NCBI GenBank assembly: GCA_900312665.1 | Contig: ONZQ02000015.1 | Coordinates: forward strand, 124,001 to 188,000 | From: Cephalotrichum gorgonifer | Taxonomy: Eukaryota > Ascomycota > Sordariomycetes > Microascales > Microascaceae | Length of the DNA stretch: 64,000 bases | Reading direction: 5' to 3' | Part shown: positions 46,499-59,049 of the stretch, piece by piece | How positions within the stretch are numbered: the first letter of the stretch is position 1 | How the letters are laid out: every line of letters begins with the position of its first letter | The notes under the pieces: model-generated | What the model saw: the letters and a program-made list of their open reading frames with translations, nothing else | What the model was told of the DNA's origin: nothing | Databases searched by the model: none | Translations under genes and position numbers: made by a program

Positions 46499-49400
46499 GA
46501 CTGATGGACAAGATGTTTACTGTTTCTGGTCAAAAAGGGAGGGAGGGTGGTGGCGTTTATTTGGCTGCAATCAGATCGGACAAACGACAATCGGCTCGTA
46601 GCGTAGCTCGGTGTGCTCACACGGTTACAATTACTGTGAGCAAGCAACGGGCGGGATGAATCTTCTTATTATAAACAGGAGACGAGTAATTCCGGGCGGG
46701 TCCCTTCGAGCTTCAGGCATTCTCTCTGGGCTCTGGCCCCCCTCTTTAGCGCCAAAGAGCCAACGAGGTCCCCAGTGATCAACGCCAAGTACAAGTTATC
46801 TCAAGAGCGGGGTGTGGTGATACCATGCCATGCACAACTTAACTTTGACATTGACAAACAGACAAGGGCGTAACAATCGGTCGAGGGAGCTGACCTGTCA
46901 TATAAGTAAGAATAAGCTTATTAGCACCACGCCACCGAAAGTGACAAATAGTGACAGACTGCTCGTCACGGATTAGATGAGGCTCTTACTCTTGGCACGG
47001 AAGAGACACATTTGGCTGTTGAAAACTGAAGCTGACGTTTTGCATTACCATTCTGAGTAATACCAAGATTGCTCGTGGTTGTGTAATACTTGTGGTAAGA
47101 CCTTGGCGAGGGGAAATGCATGCTTGTAGAATGCTGCGACTGGGTGCGGGGTTCGGGTATCCGTTCGGGTAGGTAGTTTGAGTGTCAATCCTACCTACTC
47201 TTAAGGGACTGAATCGAATCTCGACTATATGCAGTCTAGAAACTTGATGTACTATCTCACCACCTGTAATTCACCCGCGGAACCCGGGGCCGGGCTAATA
47301 CCGAAAGTTTCCCGTCAGGAGGCTTACTGTCAAGTATTTCAAATTACTTGTACTACTCGAACTTGCACTAAAGTACTAGGGTGGATATCGGAAGCTGTCC
47401 CCGAAGCCACAGCGGGCGCTCTGACTTGCTCAAGTACTTGTCCGAGTATAGTCCTGTCCTCTTCCTTGAGTCCTCGCCCCACTGCGATGATGTCGATCCC
47501 TCTTCTAAGCGGCTTGTACGCTAAATCCTACGATCCACTTCCTTGGCCTTTCCCCACTACAAGGGACAACTACGGCTAGCATCCCCACTATTAGCGCTCA
47601 AAACTCCAGGGTCTTCACCCCGTCTGAGCGGGGTAGCGCCTAGATCATTACGCGTTGGTGTTTCGGGGGGTGGCAGTGGGCTACTCCATACAAGTAGTTG
47701 GAGACCTGCCCAACGGGCAAAGGTGGACCGACCTGAGTCGGGTAATACGAATAGTCATAGGTATCGTGCTTGTATCGACAAGTACTCGTAAACGAGCAAG
47801 CGCCTCATTTTGGACGTCCTTGGTGATGACGATCGTCCCACATGAGGTTCTCCTATTCCGCATGGCCACACAATAGCTATAACCACTCCCAGGCAGTCGT
47901 GAGGCTAAGACTTGGTAACCCCAGATTCTGAAAAGCGCGGATATGTAGGTGGCGCCTCTCCATCTCTGGTCGCACAAGTATTCCTTGTACCTTACTTGCA
48001 GAATGTCGAGGAGATGAACTTTTTTTTTCCCGACAAATACAACGTGACTGGTATTATGCTAGTTAGCTTGAAGTTTGAGTAATACGTAACGATGTGGAAA
48101 ACGTACAGCTAACTTCCATACTCGCAACTTGACTGGATTACAAGTAATAGAAGGTTATCTTCATTCTATTCTCCATAATAACTTGCTGTTGTCCTCATGC
48201 AAGGATCCGTACTCCACAGCCATGAAACCAAGGTCTCGTAGTTCGTAGGTATGAAACACTCTACGATATCGATCCCAACCATTGGATCCATGTCCTATCA
48301 CTATCAGTGCGTGCCTTAGCTTCCGATCCATCGAGATACATACCCGGTTGACGTAGCCTATTCTTGTACTCGCGATCCTCCCAAAAGGGAGCGTGGAACG
48401 GTGCCGGGTATTCGCATATTAACGCCGCCGTAACCTTTGCCACGTGCGAAAGACCAATAGCCGAGATTCCCTAATTGCGCCGATGCTATCGGAGATACTG
48501 GTAAGGGAACGGACTGGACCCTTCCCTCCCTGAGTTCCAACGGCCTCCGACGTCCAAATCTGGACTCCGAGGACGCCAAGCAAGCCATATCTATGATTTT
48601 GAGATCCTGAACCGTTACTCGTGGGGTATGAGACGGGGCGACATCCCATCTGAACATAAACTACTCGTGTATTATCAGATACGACCTCACTGAATGTTCG
48701 TAGCAATGGACTTTGTGCCTGTCTGTTCCTGGTCTAGCTACTAGTGGAGGCGACACCATCGCATCGCATCACGATGGATTTTTATCTGGCGAGAGAGACT
48801 GCCATTTCACAGTACTCGCACTCCGTCAGGCCATAATTCATACTTTTCATAAGACTGGGAGTAAAAGGACAAGGATCATTCTGGATTTCGGAGTTATTGG
48901 CCCTGGTACGAACACACCACACTGCCAAGCTTGGCCAATAGTTCCCCTTTTGAAGCTCAAGCTCTATTCGTCTTAGCCGCGAGCACCTATTTTGTTTTTA
49001 CCCACTCACACTACTGGCGCCCCACCGCACTTGTTGCCGCCGGGCTTTGCCGCATCCTTCATAGCGACGATCTTGTCCGGGGAACGACCTGGCGACGGCG
49101 AGTCCGGCTAGTTTAGTGCTGTCATATTTGTGTTTTAGTGCTGCCTCATTCGTGTTATATCCGCAATTGGTCCTCCATCACCAGGGACTAGTAGGCCCCT
49201 GGCTAGTGTTAGCAAATACTTGTACACCGGTCCATAAGAAGTGGGGACCACAAGATTACACCAAGATCCCAGGAGACAGGATCTGGCTTAGCAGGGAAAC
49301 TGACCACTCTCGCGGATGCCGGCTGGCAGATGCCATGCATGGGGGAGGCATGTTTTAGGTTTTTTTTTCCCTGCGACAAGTACAGTACGTCAGAATTCAA

Positions 49401-49700
49401 TAGGGGTTTTATAATAGAAGGAGGACCACCCATACATATGATCTTCACGGTTCATCCCTGTACTCGTGTAATAGAAAGCTAGACTCGTAGATCATTTGCT
49501 CAACTGGAAACCATCGACTGGGCCCTCGGGTCTTTTCTTCTCTCCTCAGATGTAAGACTGACTTGGCTTTGCTTGTATATATCATTGGCATAGCCCCATC
49601 CCGGTGGTACTCGATGCTTTCGTCTCCCAGATAGGCCCGTTTTGTTTGCTTTTCCCATTCCATTCTTTTTTTCAGCCACGTGCCAGGCTACCGGTTACGG
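46499..49700. other. Long gene-free divergent region
   Basis: 3.2 kb between divergent GMC and rhodopsin-like genes. Frames are short and broken. ACTTGTAC/ACTCGTA-type motifs are frequent (about 47345, 47430, 47775). No gene supported; decayed coding sequence near 48261-48706 (minus) is possible but unproven. Confidence 0.45.
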
Positions 49701-51326
49701 ATGGCCGGCATCCAAGAACAGTTTGCTCTCCTGGCCGTTGGATGGGCCTTGATTTTGTTGCGGACAGGTATACGATGGCACCAGGTCAGGTTTTCGGGCT
49801 CAGCGCTCGACGACTATTTGATTCTGGTGGTAGGGGTAAGTCTCTAGCCCATCCCACTTGCTCGATATCCTAGCCAGCTAGACTATGCATGGCATTGCTT
49901 TTCGTCTTTCTTCTACCGACCCCACTTCCTTCTTTTCTAACGAGGTAGCCAGCTGACTCTAGATCTTCTCCATGCACTTAGATCCTCTTCACTCTTGAAG
50001 TGTTAGCCGCCCACGAGGTAGGCGCCAAGTATGGCGGCCTCACCAACAGCTACATGACCGACGAGCAGCGCGCGGCTGTAGACCCAAACTCGGTGGAGTA
50101 CTACAACCGCCAGATGGGCTCCAAGGTCCAGGTCGTTGGCTGGAACTTTTATGCTGCCATTCTCTGGGGGTTGAAGTTTTGCGTAACCACTTTCTATTCA
50201 CGCCTCACGTATGTATTCGCCCTCTGAGCTCTGTTGGTGGTGAACCTTGCCTGAGCTCCTGATTGAACCGACTGACCCGGGTAACCATATAGATCTGGAC
50301 TGCATCACTTGCAGCACTTGAAGACGCGTGTGTACATCGCGTACGGGATCCTGTCGGTCACTTACTTGACAGTCGTCCTCACACTATGCCTGTCCTGCCG
50401 ACCTATCCAGCGCTTTTGGCAGATTCACCCTGACCCCGGGCCTCTCTGCCGGCCTGCCAATAGTCCCGCATGTAAGTAGTCCTGGAGCCCAACGATTCTA
50501 AGACGCTGGAGGCTGACTTGTCCCAACAGATGTAATGGTGGTTGCCATCCCGAACATCCTTACAGACGTTTACTTGCTTTCGATTCCCCTACCAGTAGGT
50601 GGTACATCTCTATCCTAACGGGTAGTCTTGGGTGATTTACATTCTGCTAATCCACGCTCGCAGCTTCTTTGGGGTGTGAATATCAGTGTCCGCCGCCGAT
50701 TGACCCTAATGTTCCTCTTCAGTGGCGCATTGTTTATCATGATGGCTAGCATCATTCGAGCTGTCGTCATATCAACGGTGAGTTCAAGCCCCAACAGAGT
50801 CATCGTGGCGTGGCGAAGCGACTGGCCGTTGGCCTTGGCTAATACAGAGTCATCTTCCTAGGCTGGCCTGACCGGTGCCATTGACGGCAGCCAATGGGCT
50901 TGTCGCGAGACCTTTGTCGCCATCGTCGTCACGAACCTACCCATCATCCATCCGATCATCCGAAAGGGCGCCAAGAAGATCGGCTTAAGTGCCCTCTTCA
51001 GCAGAAGCCGCGACAACGGCCAGAGCCACGAACTCCGGAGCAAAGGGACCGGCATCGGCCGGTTTGGCGGCTCATCCAACGCTAAGACAACGCTGTCCCG
51101 CCCCGGCATTACCCCTCAGACCACCGCATGGGGCAGTGACGAGGATATCCTGAGCCAGCAGGCCGGGGACGGAGAATCATGGAGCAAGATAAAGGAGGAG
51201 GGCAAGGGCATTTTGGTGACGCAGGAGATTGGCGTCCATTCGGAGACTGTGCCTGGGAACAACGACCCAGCGGCTAATGACTGGGGCTACAGCTCTTCGA
51301 GAACCGACGGAAGCTACCGAGCTTAG
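49701..51326 (+). CDS. PTH11/rhodopsin-like seven-helix membrane protein
   Basis: Exons 49701-49835, 49982-50208, 50293-50471, 50530-50594, 50664-50777 and 50862-51326 join in phase to 394 residues. Starts MAGIQEQFALLAVGWALILL. Seven hydrophobic helices run to about residue 270, with the family features DDYLILV in the first loop, LKFCVTTFYSRL, YGILSVTYLTVVLTLCLSCRPIQRFW, AIPNILTDVYLLSIPLPLLW and AIDGSQWACRETFVAIVVTNLP. The roughly 125-residue C-terminal tail is polar and disordered. Relatives of this fungal rhodopsin-domain/PTH11-like family include surface-sensing GPCR-like proteins of plant pathogens; no CFEM domain here. Ligand unknown. Five introns, most interrupting or bordering helices. 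Confidence 0.88.
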
Positions 51327-51671
51327 AATATATCGACATTGAGGCCATTTAGATCGCGTCGAGTCGGAGCGGACCCTGCGGCGGTTCCGCCCTACGCTGA
51401 GTCACCAGATTTACGCACTGGGCTCGGCCAATTTCCCCATTCTCATTCATAGTCTCAAGGACGTAGCGGCGTCCTTCCAGTCAATCGGCCATAGGAGTAT
51501 AGCGGAGGTCTCGTTCTCCTTGCGTTAGGTAGGCCGAGCCATATACCCATCTCTATCTCGCGAACTCCAGTTAAATAATTATAATATCACTTGAACACCA
51601 TACTTTGCTTTGAAGAAGATGGTTGAGCATGATGTCGACCCCCGATGGAACTAGGAATAACGCTCGGACAT
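51327..51671. other. Convergent intergenic region
   Basis: No gene seen between the rhodopsin-like and HET gene 3' ends. Confidence 0.5.
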
Positions 51672-53767
51672 CTAATGGAGCTTAAACTCCTCCACCTTGA
51701 AGGAACCGCTGTTGTTGTCCCCCTGTATGCTCACAGCCTCTCCATACATCAACCCATCCACATAAGCCTCGCCAACAACAACCCATTGCCCCTGAATCCT
51801 CTCCCTGAAAACCATCGGACACGGACACCCCAGAGGTATGCACACCACATCTCCCTGCTTGGCCTCACTCGGCACAAGACCCATCCGTCGACCGCCGTCC
51901 AAGTAGAAGAACCTCCGGTCCCAACAATATGCTGCAAAGATACGACGCCAGGACCTCACGACTTGTTTGTCCCTCTCTAAGTCCTTTACCTTCCTGTCGT
52001 AAGACCTTTCCATGAGGCCAACTCTCCTGTTCATGGATGCCGCCACAAATTGATCCCAGTATTGTCGTAGTACTTCATCCACTTCCTGTTCTGGGTAGCA
52101 TTCGGTAACAAAGTCGCCAAACATTCCTAGGATATCGGTAAGTTGGCTTGCGTTGGTGACGTTGTCAGGCTTCTTCCCAAGGATAGTTCGCGCGAATGCT
52201 TCGTGTTGTTGCGAGTCTTGGGCATCGATCATGGACCACCAGTCTTGGAATGCCAAGGCAGACAGATTCGAGTCTCTATCAGAGGCCATGTTTGTTGGTT
52301 TTCCCAAGACATCGATGCGGCCCAGGACAACTGCCTTTGTAGTCATGACGGTGCCGGTCGAGTCGAAGCTCACGTCCGGGTTGGTTTCGCCCGCAGCTGT
52401 GAAGTAAAACTGCGGTTGACGAGCGTCTTGAAAGAAGACTTGGTTTGACTTGACGGTAGACCAATCCGGAACCCAGGATGGAAGTGCTTGCTGGTTTCGC
52501 TGCGGCCGAGCTCTCGTGAGCATGAGCAACGTCTTCGATTCTTGGATTTCCGTCCTCGCAAATGATGTGTACAGATCGGGAACTGAAAGCCCGTAGTCGA
52601 CCGAGATCTGGTACTTGCTCTTCTCGTTTGCGATGTTAGCCAGTCCGTAGATCATGTCCCTCGGATCGGTCGCGCTTCTATCTGCATGGAGAAGCAGACA
52701 TTCGAGGAAGCTGAGATATCTTTTAGTGGCCGATTCGTTCCACTGTTGGATTTTGAGCAGGCCGTCGTCCCCGATAACGTCCAGTGAGAACATATCGTTT
52801 TCCATCGCCTGCAGTAGGACGTTGTACGTTAGACCTGAGGCCCTGAGGCGGACTAGCAACTTTTGGACCCGGATCATAGCCTCCCCGCTGAGAGAATCGT
52901 CACCGCAGTAAACTGTAGTTGACCTTGCGACGGTGAGCTCTTGAAGCACCCACATCCTGGACCAGTACTCCAGTTGGAACAATTTCGAAAGAGCTTGGAG
53001 TTGAGTCGTCCGATTCTGGAGCTCCTGTAGGGCCCAATCTTGGGTAACGTCAGGATGGCCAAGCTCTCGAATAAGTGTGAAAGCAGCATGGGCCTCAGGG
53101 TGCGTCCCCAGCCAAGTAAGAACTTGGTCTGCTTGCTTGTAGATTTGCGTCATCTTGGGGACCTGGGAGTTACGCTCTGGAATGCTTTCCTGGTTGATAC
53201 AGATAGCGTCAATCCAAATGACCATTTCTTGATCAGCGAATTGGAAGCGTTCCAAGGCCATCCATAGATTCTCCCGTACAAGAAAGAGCTTCCCGTCTAG
53301 AAGTATTGAAGACGTAGGGGCGGAAGAAGGCGGACCCCAAGTGTATGAGAGGGCGTTGTACACTGGAAGCTGGTCGAGGTCGGCGTTGAACACCTCACAT
53401 TGGATGGTCGTGGGCTGCGGCTGGGGTCTCGGTTTCAAGATGCGAAGAAGTCTGATCTCGTTCTTGTTCGGATCGAGAGGATGGTACTTGAACGCCTGTC
53501 CCCCGAATTGGTCGTACAACAACGGCCTACGACTACAAGGAATGAGAGTGTACACTAACCTCAGGAGTGGCACTTTGAGACGCGGATGAGGCCATTACTA
53601 TCATCTGGCATGCGCGCACACACGACCACTGATGCCGTATTTCGGGAGCTTGAATATATTTGAAAGCTTGGCCAGTATAAAAGCTCTGGCGGGAAGAGTG
53701 GATGGTACGAAGTGCGGGGTAATAGGTAGAAGTAGCACATCTTACCTGCAATCCGATCCCGGTACAT
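51672..53767 (-). CDS. HET-domain (heterokaryon incompatibility) protein
   Basis: Main exon 51672-53554 (minus strand). The open frame has no ATG near its start; a phase-correct model adds a 22-nt first exon 53746-53767 (MYRDRIA) with a GTAAGA donor, giving 634 residues. This 5' end is tentative. The HET domain is clear: YNALSYTWGPP, IWIDAICINQESIPERNSQV followed by PKMTQIYKQA, and the third block DPRDMIYGLANIA. The C-terminal part includes YCWDRRFFYLDGGRRMGLVP and GDVVCIPLGCPCPMVFRE, the usual late segment in HET proteins. HET domains (related to TIR) trigger cell death in nonself recognition; no NACHT or WD40 sensor is fused here. Lies in the accessory block. Confidence 0.88.
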
Positions 53768-54850
53768 GCAAACAGCTGTAAACTAAAATAGGAAAATGAA
53801 TAGTAAGATATGCTCTGGTACAGGCAAACTGCATCCTGAAACTATATTCACCAACTAGAGTTACACTGCCTAACAACTTCAAACGATGAATGAAATAACT
53901 CGAGTTTCAATTGAGGCTATCCGCCTGCGTGCCTACATCGTGCCAATTGGAACTCGGCGTTAAGTTTGTCGACCATACCACCATCACAACCCAACATACG
54001 GGAGAGCTTCCTGTCCAGGTTGGGCGAGTTGATGCTGTTAAGTCTTACCTCGCCGTATGCGATCCTGAGAGAGTTAGTAGCTATTATTGATCTCCGCTTA
54101 TGTGGCTAGTCCGCAATATACAGATTTTGTGTGGGTGTTTCCTCGAGGTGAGGCACTGACCACAGGGCGTATACGCGATGTTCAAAGGTAGGTAGGCCGT
54201 TGATGTCGTCGGCCCTTGAGTAGACCCTGCCTATGTGGTACGCTATCCCATTATTAATACAAATAGGCGGGAAGCGTATGAAGTTACTGTGTATCAGGTG
54301 TATGAGTGTAGGGAGGAAATTGGAGGATATAAAACTTAAGAAAGTTCGCTGCTGGATATGGATGGCAATGTCCGTACTTCTAGATCTTGTCACAATCCTT
54401 ATACTTCTATATGCAGTCGACATATATTATGCGCTAGCTATCAGGCAAGGATCAGATCCCGAAATTGTTTAAAGTGAGAGTCCCGACGTGCCGCTCATGG
54501 TAATAACGGCCCCGGCAAAACGTGGTAGGAAGCAATCCTCGTCGACCAAGAAATGTCCGGCCAATGGTGGTGTTTCTTTCATCGTGGCTATTTGCATCAT
54601 ACCCGCCTTCTCGCCCGCAAAGAGTTGCAAAGTCATATGGTCCCGTACTTGCTCATATATACTTAAGAACATTCCGCAATGATCAACATTACTATGCTGG
54701 AACTCTGATATGGTGTTATAAGTACCTCTGTGTCTCTCCGTAACCGTCGTTTCCCTAGCCTCACTTCCCACCGACGACCAATATAACTTGTTTTTACGAA
54801 GCTGCTAAAGGAGTATTTACCTGGCAACGGCAACTGTAACGTCAGACACC
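53768..54850. other. Divergent intergenic region
   Basis: 1.1 kb between the HET and tannase-like genes; no supported gene. Confidence 0.5.
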
Positions 54851-56596
54851 ATGTCTCTCAAGTATCTTTGCACCGCTGGGACTTTTGATTCCCTCCCCCT
54901 ACTCGGTGCCGAGATCCTCTCGGTCGAAACGTCGCTGGTGACCAACTACACGGCGACTTCTCACGCAATATACAGATTCATCCAGCCATCGGTGGAAGTC
55001 AAAGGCATCAACTTTTGCAACATAACCGTCTCCTACACGCACCCCGGCCAGAACGATAACATCTTGGTCGAGACGTGGCTGCCTGTTGACACCTGGAATG
55101 AGCGGCTACAGGCTGTGGGCGGCGCGAGCTTTACCGCGGGCCGCACGTTCCTTTCGTACTACAATATGAACGGGGCGCTCGCAGATGGGTATGCGACTGT
55201 TACGACAGATGCAGGGCTCGGGAGTGCGGCGGACGCGTCGGAGTGGGCACTGGTTAGTCCTGGGAATGTGAACTTGTATAACTTGCAGAATTTGGCTTCT
55301 ATTTCTTTGAACGACGAGGTAAGTAGACTGGACTGAGACTGACGAGGAGGCAGCGTGCTAGCTACTCGTACATGGTGGGAAGGAGGAGGGCTTTAACGAG
55401 AGTGAGTGACCCTCTAACGGAATATTAGGCAATCATCGCAAAGTCACTTATAAAGAGCTTTTACGGAAAAGATCCGGCGTACTCCTACTTCAACGGCTGC
55501 TCGCAGGGAGGAAGACAGGGACTCCTACTGGCACAGCGGTACCCGGATGCGTACGACGGTATTGCGGCCGGGGCGCCGGCCCTTTACTGGAACGAGCTGC
55601 TGTCGTCTATGCAGTGGCCGCAGCAAGTCATGAGCATGAACGGGTATCCCCACGGGTGCGAGCTGGATGCGATCGTTGCGGCTACAGTTAAGGAGTGTGA
55701 TCCTTTAGATGGTGTTGAGGATGGTATTATCAGTGATATCAACGCCTGCTTGGACCATTTCGACCCGTTTAGCCTGGTGGGTTCGTCGGCCATGTGCATC
55801 GAGGGTGGGAGGAGGGGGGATGTTCTGATCAGCCAAGCCGCGGCCACGGTGGTTAAGGCTACTTGGGATGGAATGCGGACTGCTGATGGCAAGCAGCTGT
55901 GGCTGGGGTACACGCCTGGTACCGCCCTGACGGCAAGCTCGTCTGGTGTTGCAGGGACGGATTGCTCGTCCGGGTCGTGTGTTGGTGTGCCTATATTCCT
56001 TGGCTCGGAGTGGTTACGGTACTTCGTTGCGAAGGACCTCGAGTTCGATTTGACGCACCTTGAACATAAGGAGTTTGACGACCTCGTGCATCAAGGGAAG
56101 GTCTATGAATCATTTCTCGCCACTAATGATCCTGATCTCTCGAGGTTCCGGGATGCGGGCGGGAAGTTGGTAACGTTCCATGGTCTTGTAAGTGCCTCCC
56201 CGCCCAGCCCGCCCCCTTCTGCTTTGACATTCCGAGGAACTGATTATATTCCTGTAGGCTGATAATCTCATCTCGTCCCATGGCACGGAAAGGTACTACA
56301 GGGCCGTCTCGGACTTACTCCCCGACACGCGCGACTTTTACCGGTACTTCGAGGTCCCCGGGATGGCACATTGCTGGGGTGGTAAGAGTGGGCAGCCGGA
56401 GAGTCTATTTGAGCAGTTGAGGGAGTGGGTTGAGGGCGGGACAGCCCCTGATGAAACGCCTGTTAAGATTACAGATCTTGACGGGAAGGTGCAGGACCGT
56501 GTGTTGTGTTCTTACCCGAGGAAGGCAAAGTTTGATGAGCTGTGTGGAGAGCCGGGGAGGGCAGAGTGCTGGGGATGTGCTGAGACGGATCGCTAG
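54851..56596 (+). CDS. Tannase/feruloyl esterase family protein without signal peptide
   Basis: Exons 54851-55318, 55429-56187 and 56258-56596, all phase 0; 521 residues. Family CS-D-HC triad: Cys180-Ser181 in YFNGCSQGGRQGL, Asp411 in GLADNLIS, and His447-Cys448 in MAHCWGG. The two Cys form the known disulfide bridging catalytic Ser and His. A calcium-site-like acidic segment (DPLDGVEDGIISD) is present. Releases ferulate or gallate from plant esters. The start MSLKYLCTAGTFDSLPL falls where the mature secreted enzyme normally begins, and an in-frame stop lies just upstream, so the signal peptide appears to be missing. Otherwise intact. Confidence 0.9.
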
Positions 56597-57026
56597 TTTC
56601 TTGTGATCCAGCTGAACGGCTGGTTAAGGTGACGTGCCTCTTAATTATAGGAGGTTTAATACCGTACAATGTGTGTCCAGTTATTGGCTACGTATAGGGA
56701 TCCAGCACTTATACCGCCCGGAATTATTATCAGATACTGATTAGACAACTGGGGCTTCAGGTAGCAGAAGTTCAAGACAAGTTCGCCGTCTACTAATTAT
56801 TGCTCCCTTTTTTTGTGGGCTCTAATTGGACCACATCTCAATTATAGTCGAATCTGACATCTTTCTCGGGGCAACTATTAGCCGTTATTTGTACTTAACA
56901 CGAAAGCCTCCACCTCGTTCTGTCATGTCACTCCTCGCCTCCGCCCTTCCCGCCGTTTCCAACTCTCAACCCTTATAACCTCAAGTTTTCTGAAGACTAT
57001 CATTAGCCCGGGCAAGGCCAACCAAT
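56597..57026. other. Intergenic region
   Basis: No gene seen between the esterase and the DUF4267-like gene. Confidence 0.5.
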
Positions 57027-57474
57027 ATGACCTCGTCTACTCTGCCGATGTGGAACCGGCTCGGCCTGGGGGTAGCCGCCGGTTACGCCGCACTTGGGGC
57101 CGTCTCCATGTTATACCCGCTCAGTATGGCTAATCTCCTCGGATTTCGCGAGTTAGTCGGGAATGCGAGGGCCGACGCGGCTGGCGTCATGGGCTTTATC
57201 GGCGCACGGGATCTGAGCATCAGTTTCGCCATATATGCTCTTTCGAGAGCGGGGAAATATCAAGAGATGGGGGTAGTGATTCTAAGCACAATGATTTTCT
57301 GCGGCCTCGATCTATGTGTCTTTTGGAAAAATGGCCTTCGTGGAGAGTAAGTACAGAGTCGAGAACAGTTATCCGGATTTGATTCTGACATTCTAGCGCA
57401 GGACAGTGTTAGCCGGAGGCATTGCATGTATGACGGGGCTTATAGGATTGAAACTGTGGGATGGTCGTGGCTAA
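57027..57474 (+). CDS. DUF4267-like small membrane protein
   Basis: Exons 57027-57346 and 57402-57474 (Glu codon split GA|G), 130 residues. Four hydrophobic helices: LGLGVAAGYAALGAVSML, DAAGVMGFIGARDLSISFAIYAL, MGVVILSTMIFCGLDLCVFW and TVLAGGIACMTGLIGLKLW. The GFIGARDLSI segment and size fit DUF4267. Role unknown; such proteins often neighbour secondary-metabolism or stress genes, but nothing here shows that. Confidence 0.78.
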
Positions 57475-57633
57475 GCGGAATCTCGGGATGGCATGCATGT
57501 TCGACCGTGGATATTCAAGCCAATATGGTGGTTAATGCTGGAAGTCCTGTTGCGGATTGTCGCTTGGGGGTGACACTCGGCTTGGCCCTTTGTATTATCT
57601 GGAACTAACTCACTTATATGCAGTAAACTTGTT

Positions 57634-58979
57634 TCAACTTACTCTACCCTCGCTCTCCTTCTTTTGCTTAGATTTCTGAATCAAATTCTGGAAACGATCA
57701 TTCACCACCCTCAACTCATTGCCACCCAGATGATACACATACTGGTCCCGGTCCCGATTCCATTTACTGCGCTCGGTTTCGGGATCTGCGCCCTTTTCTA
57801 ATAACCACTCAATAAACGCGAAGTCACCGGAATATACCGCATGGGAGAGCGGCGTGGCTTCCCACCCACCAGGAAGGTGCATCTCGCTTGTATCTCTGAC
57901 CGCATTGACCCTGTTTATCGTAAAAATTTCGTTAGACACCAAAGTTTCCCGTCCTCACAGCACGGTCCCGGGGATCTCTAAATAGAATACACATACACAT
58001 CCTTCACTCCGTTGATATCCTCGCCTAGGCTTAGTAGGTACTCCGCCACCGCGAACCGAGCGGCAGGATCTACCGGCGAATCTGGTATCGGACCTAGGGC
58101 GTCTGCCGGGGGAGGCCGCAGGACGAGGTTATGGAGTGGGGCCCCATATTCCAGCTTCGCGCCATGCGAGAGCAACGTCTCAACGGTTTCCGGTGTTCCG
58201 ACCTTGACGGCCAGGTCGAGGATCTCTCCTGACTTCCGCTGCACGGGCGCTTCCCACGGCCAATCGCCGAAGAAGTAGATGGGCGCCTGGATGCGGGCGA
58301 TGGTCGGGTCGGCCCCGGAGTCGAGGAGGAGCTTGAGTATTGCCGCGTCCTGTAGGCAGCGAGGGTAGTGCAATGCCACCTCGTGCACGCTACGATGACG
58401 AGCATATATGACCTCCTGCAGTGGCTGGAGAGTCTGGTTGGGATGCCATCCGTTGTCGATGAGGGCCTTGAGGAGGTCGAGCAGCTCGGGCCGGCGGCTT
58501 GTGAATATGTTCTGCAACGAAGGGGGTGGCCTGTCTTTCAAGGGGAGGATGCGAGTATAGTTCCTCCGCTGGAAGACTCGCGTGTGGAGGCTGACACTCT
58601 GCTCTCTCATCAGGTAGCGCACTATTTCCGCCTGGAAGCCATGAGATGCCTGCTCCAAGCCGTACTGGAGGTCGGCGGGGGGAGGCTTCGAGCTCTCGAT
58701 GAAGTCGCGGACGTCGTTAATCCTCCCCTCTGCGCAGGCCGAGTAGAAGCCGGCAGATTCCGGCCCCCTGCTGTAGACCGGCGCCCCTTGGACGAGATAC
58801 TCGGGGGTCGGGACAGCTGGAGGTAGTGGAGGTAGGTCGGCATACCTAGCTAGTACTTCGCGCCTATCCTCTTCTTCCCCGTCGAGCTGAAACTTTATCT
58901 GCTCTTCTGTCCACCCATCATCCGCTGGGAATTTCCATGCATGCTCCGGCGGCGGGAATTTCTTGTTGCCAGATGTCAT
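57634..58979 (-). CDS. Ankyrin-repeat protein
   Basis: Exons 57997-58979 and 57634-57910 (minus strand), Val codon split GT|G; 419 residues. Start at 58979 (MTSGNKKFPPPEHAWKFP); in-frame Met codons at 59009 and 59045 are alternatives. The N-terminal 80 residues are Pro-rich. Ankyrin-type helices follow: SACAEGRINDVRDFIES, AAILKLLLDSGADPTIA, DLAVKVGTPETVETLLSHGA, FAVAEYLLSLGEDING and PLSHAVYSGDFAFIEWLLEKGADP. Tail basic (QKSKQKKESEGRVS). No enzymatic domain. A GTAAGT just before the stop could hide a further exon. Partner unknown. Confidence 0.82.
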
Positions 58980-59049
58980 GCTCTTTCGTTTAGTAGCTGG
59001 TAGTATCATTCGCGGCGTGAAGAGCGAGAAGATCGAATGGCCCATGGGA

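Noticed and set aside
53533..53600. Exon MASSASQSATPE as the first exon of the HET gene
   Set aside because: No donor in this frame matches the phase needed by the HET exon; the 22-nt exon at 53746-53767 fits better, though still tentative.
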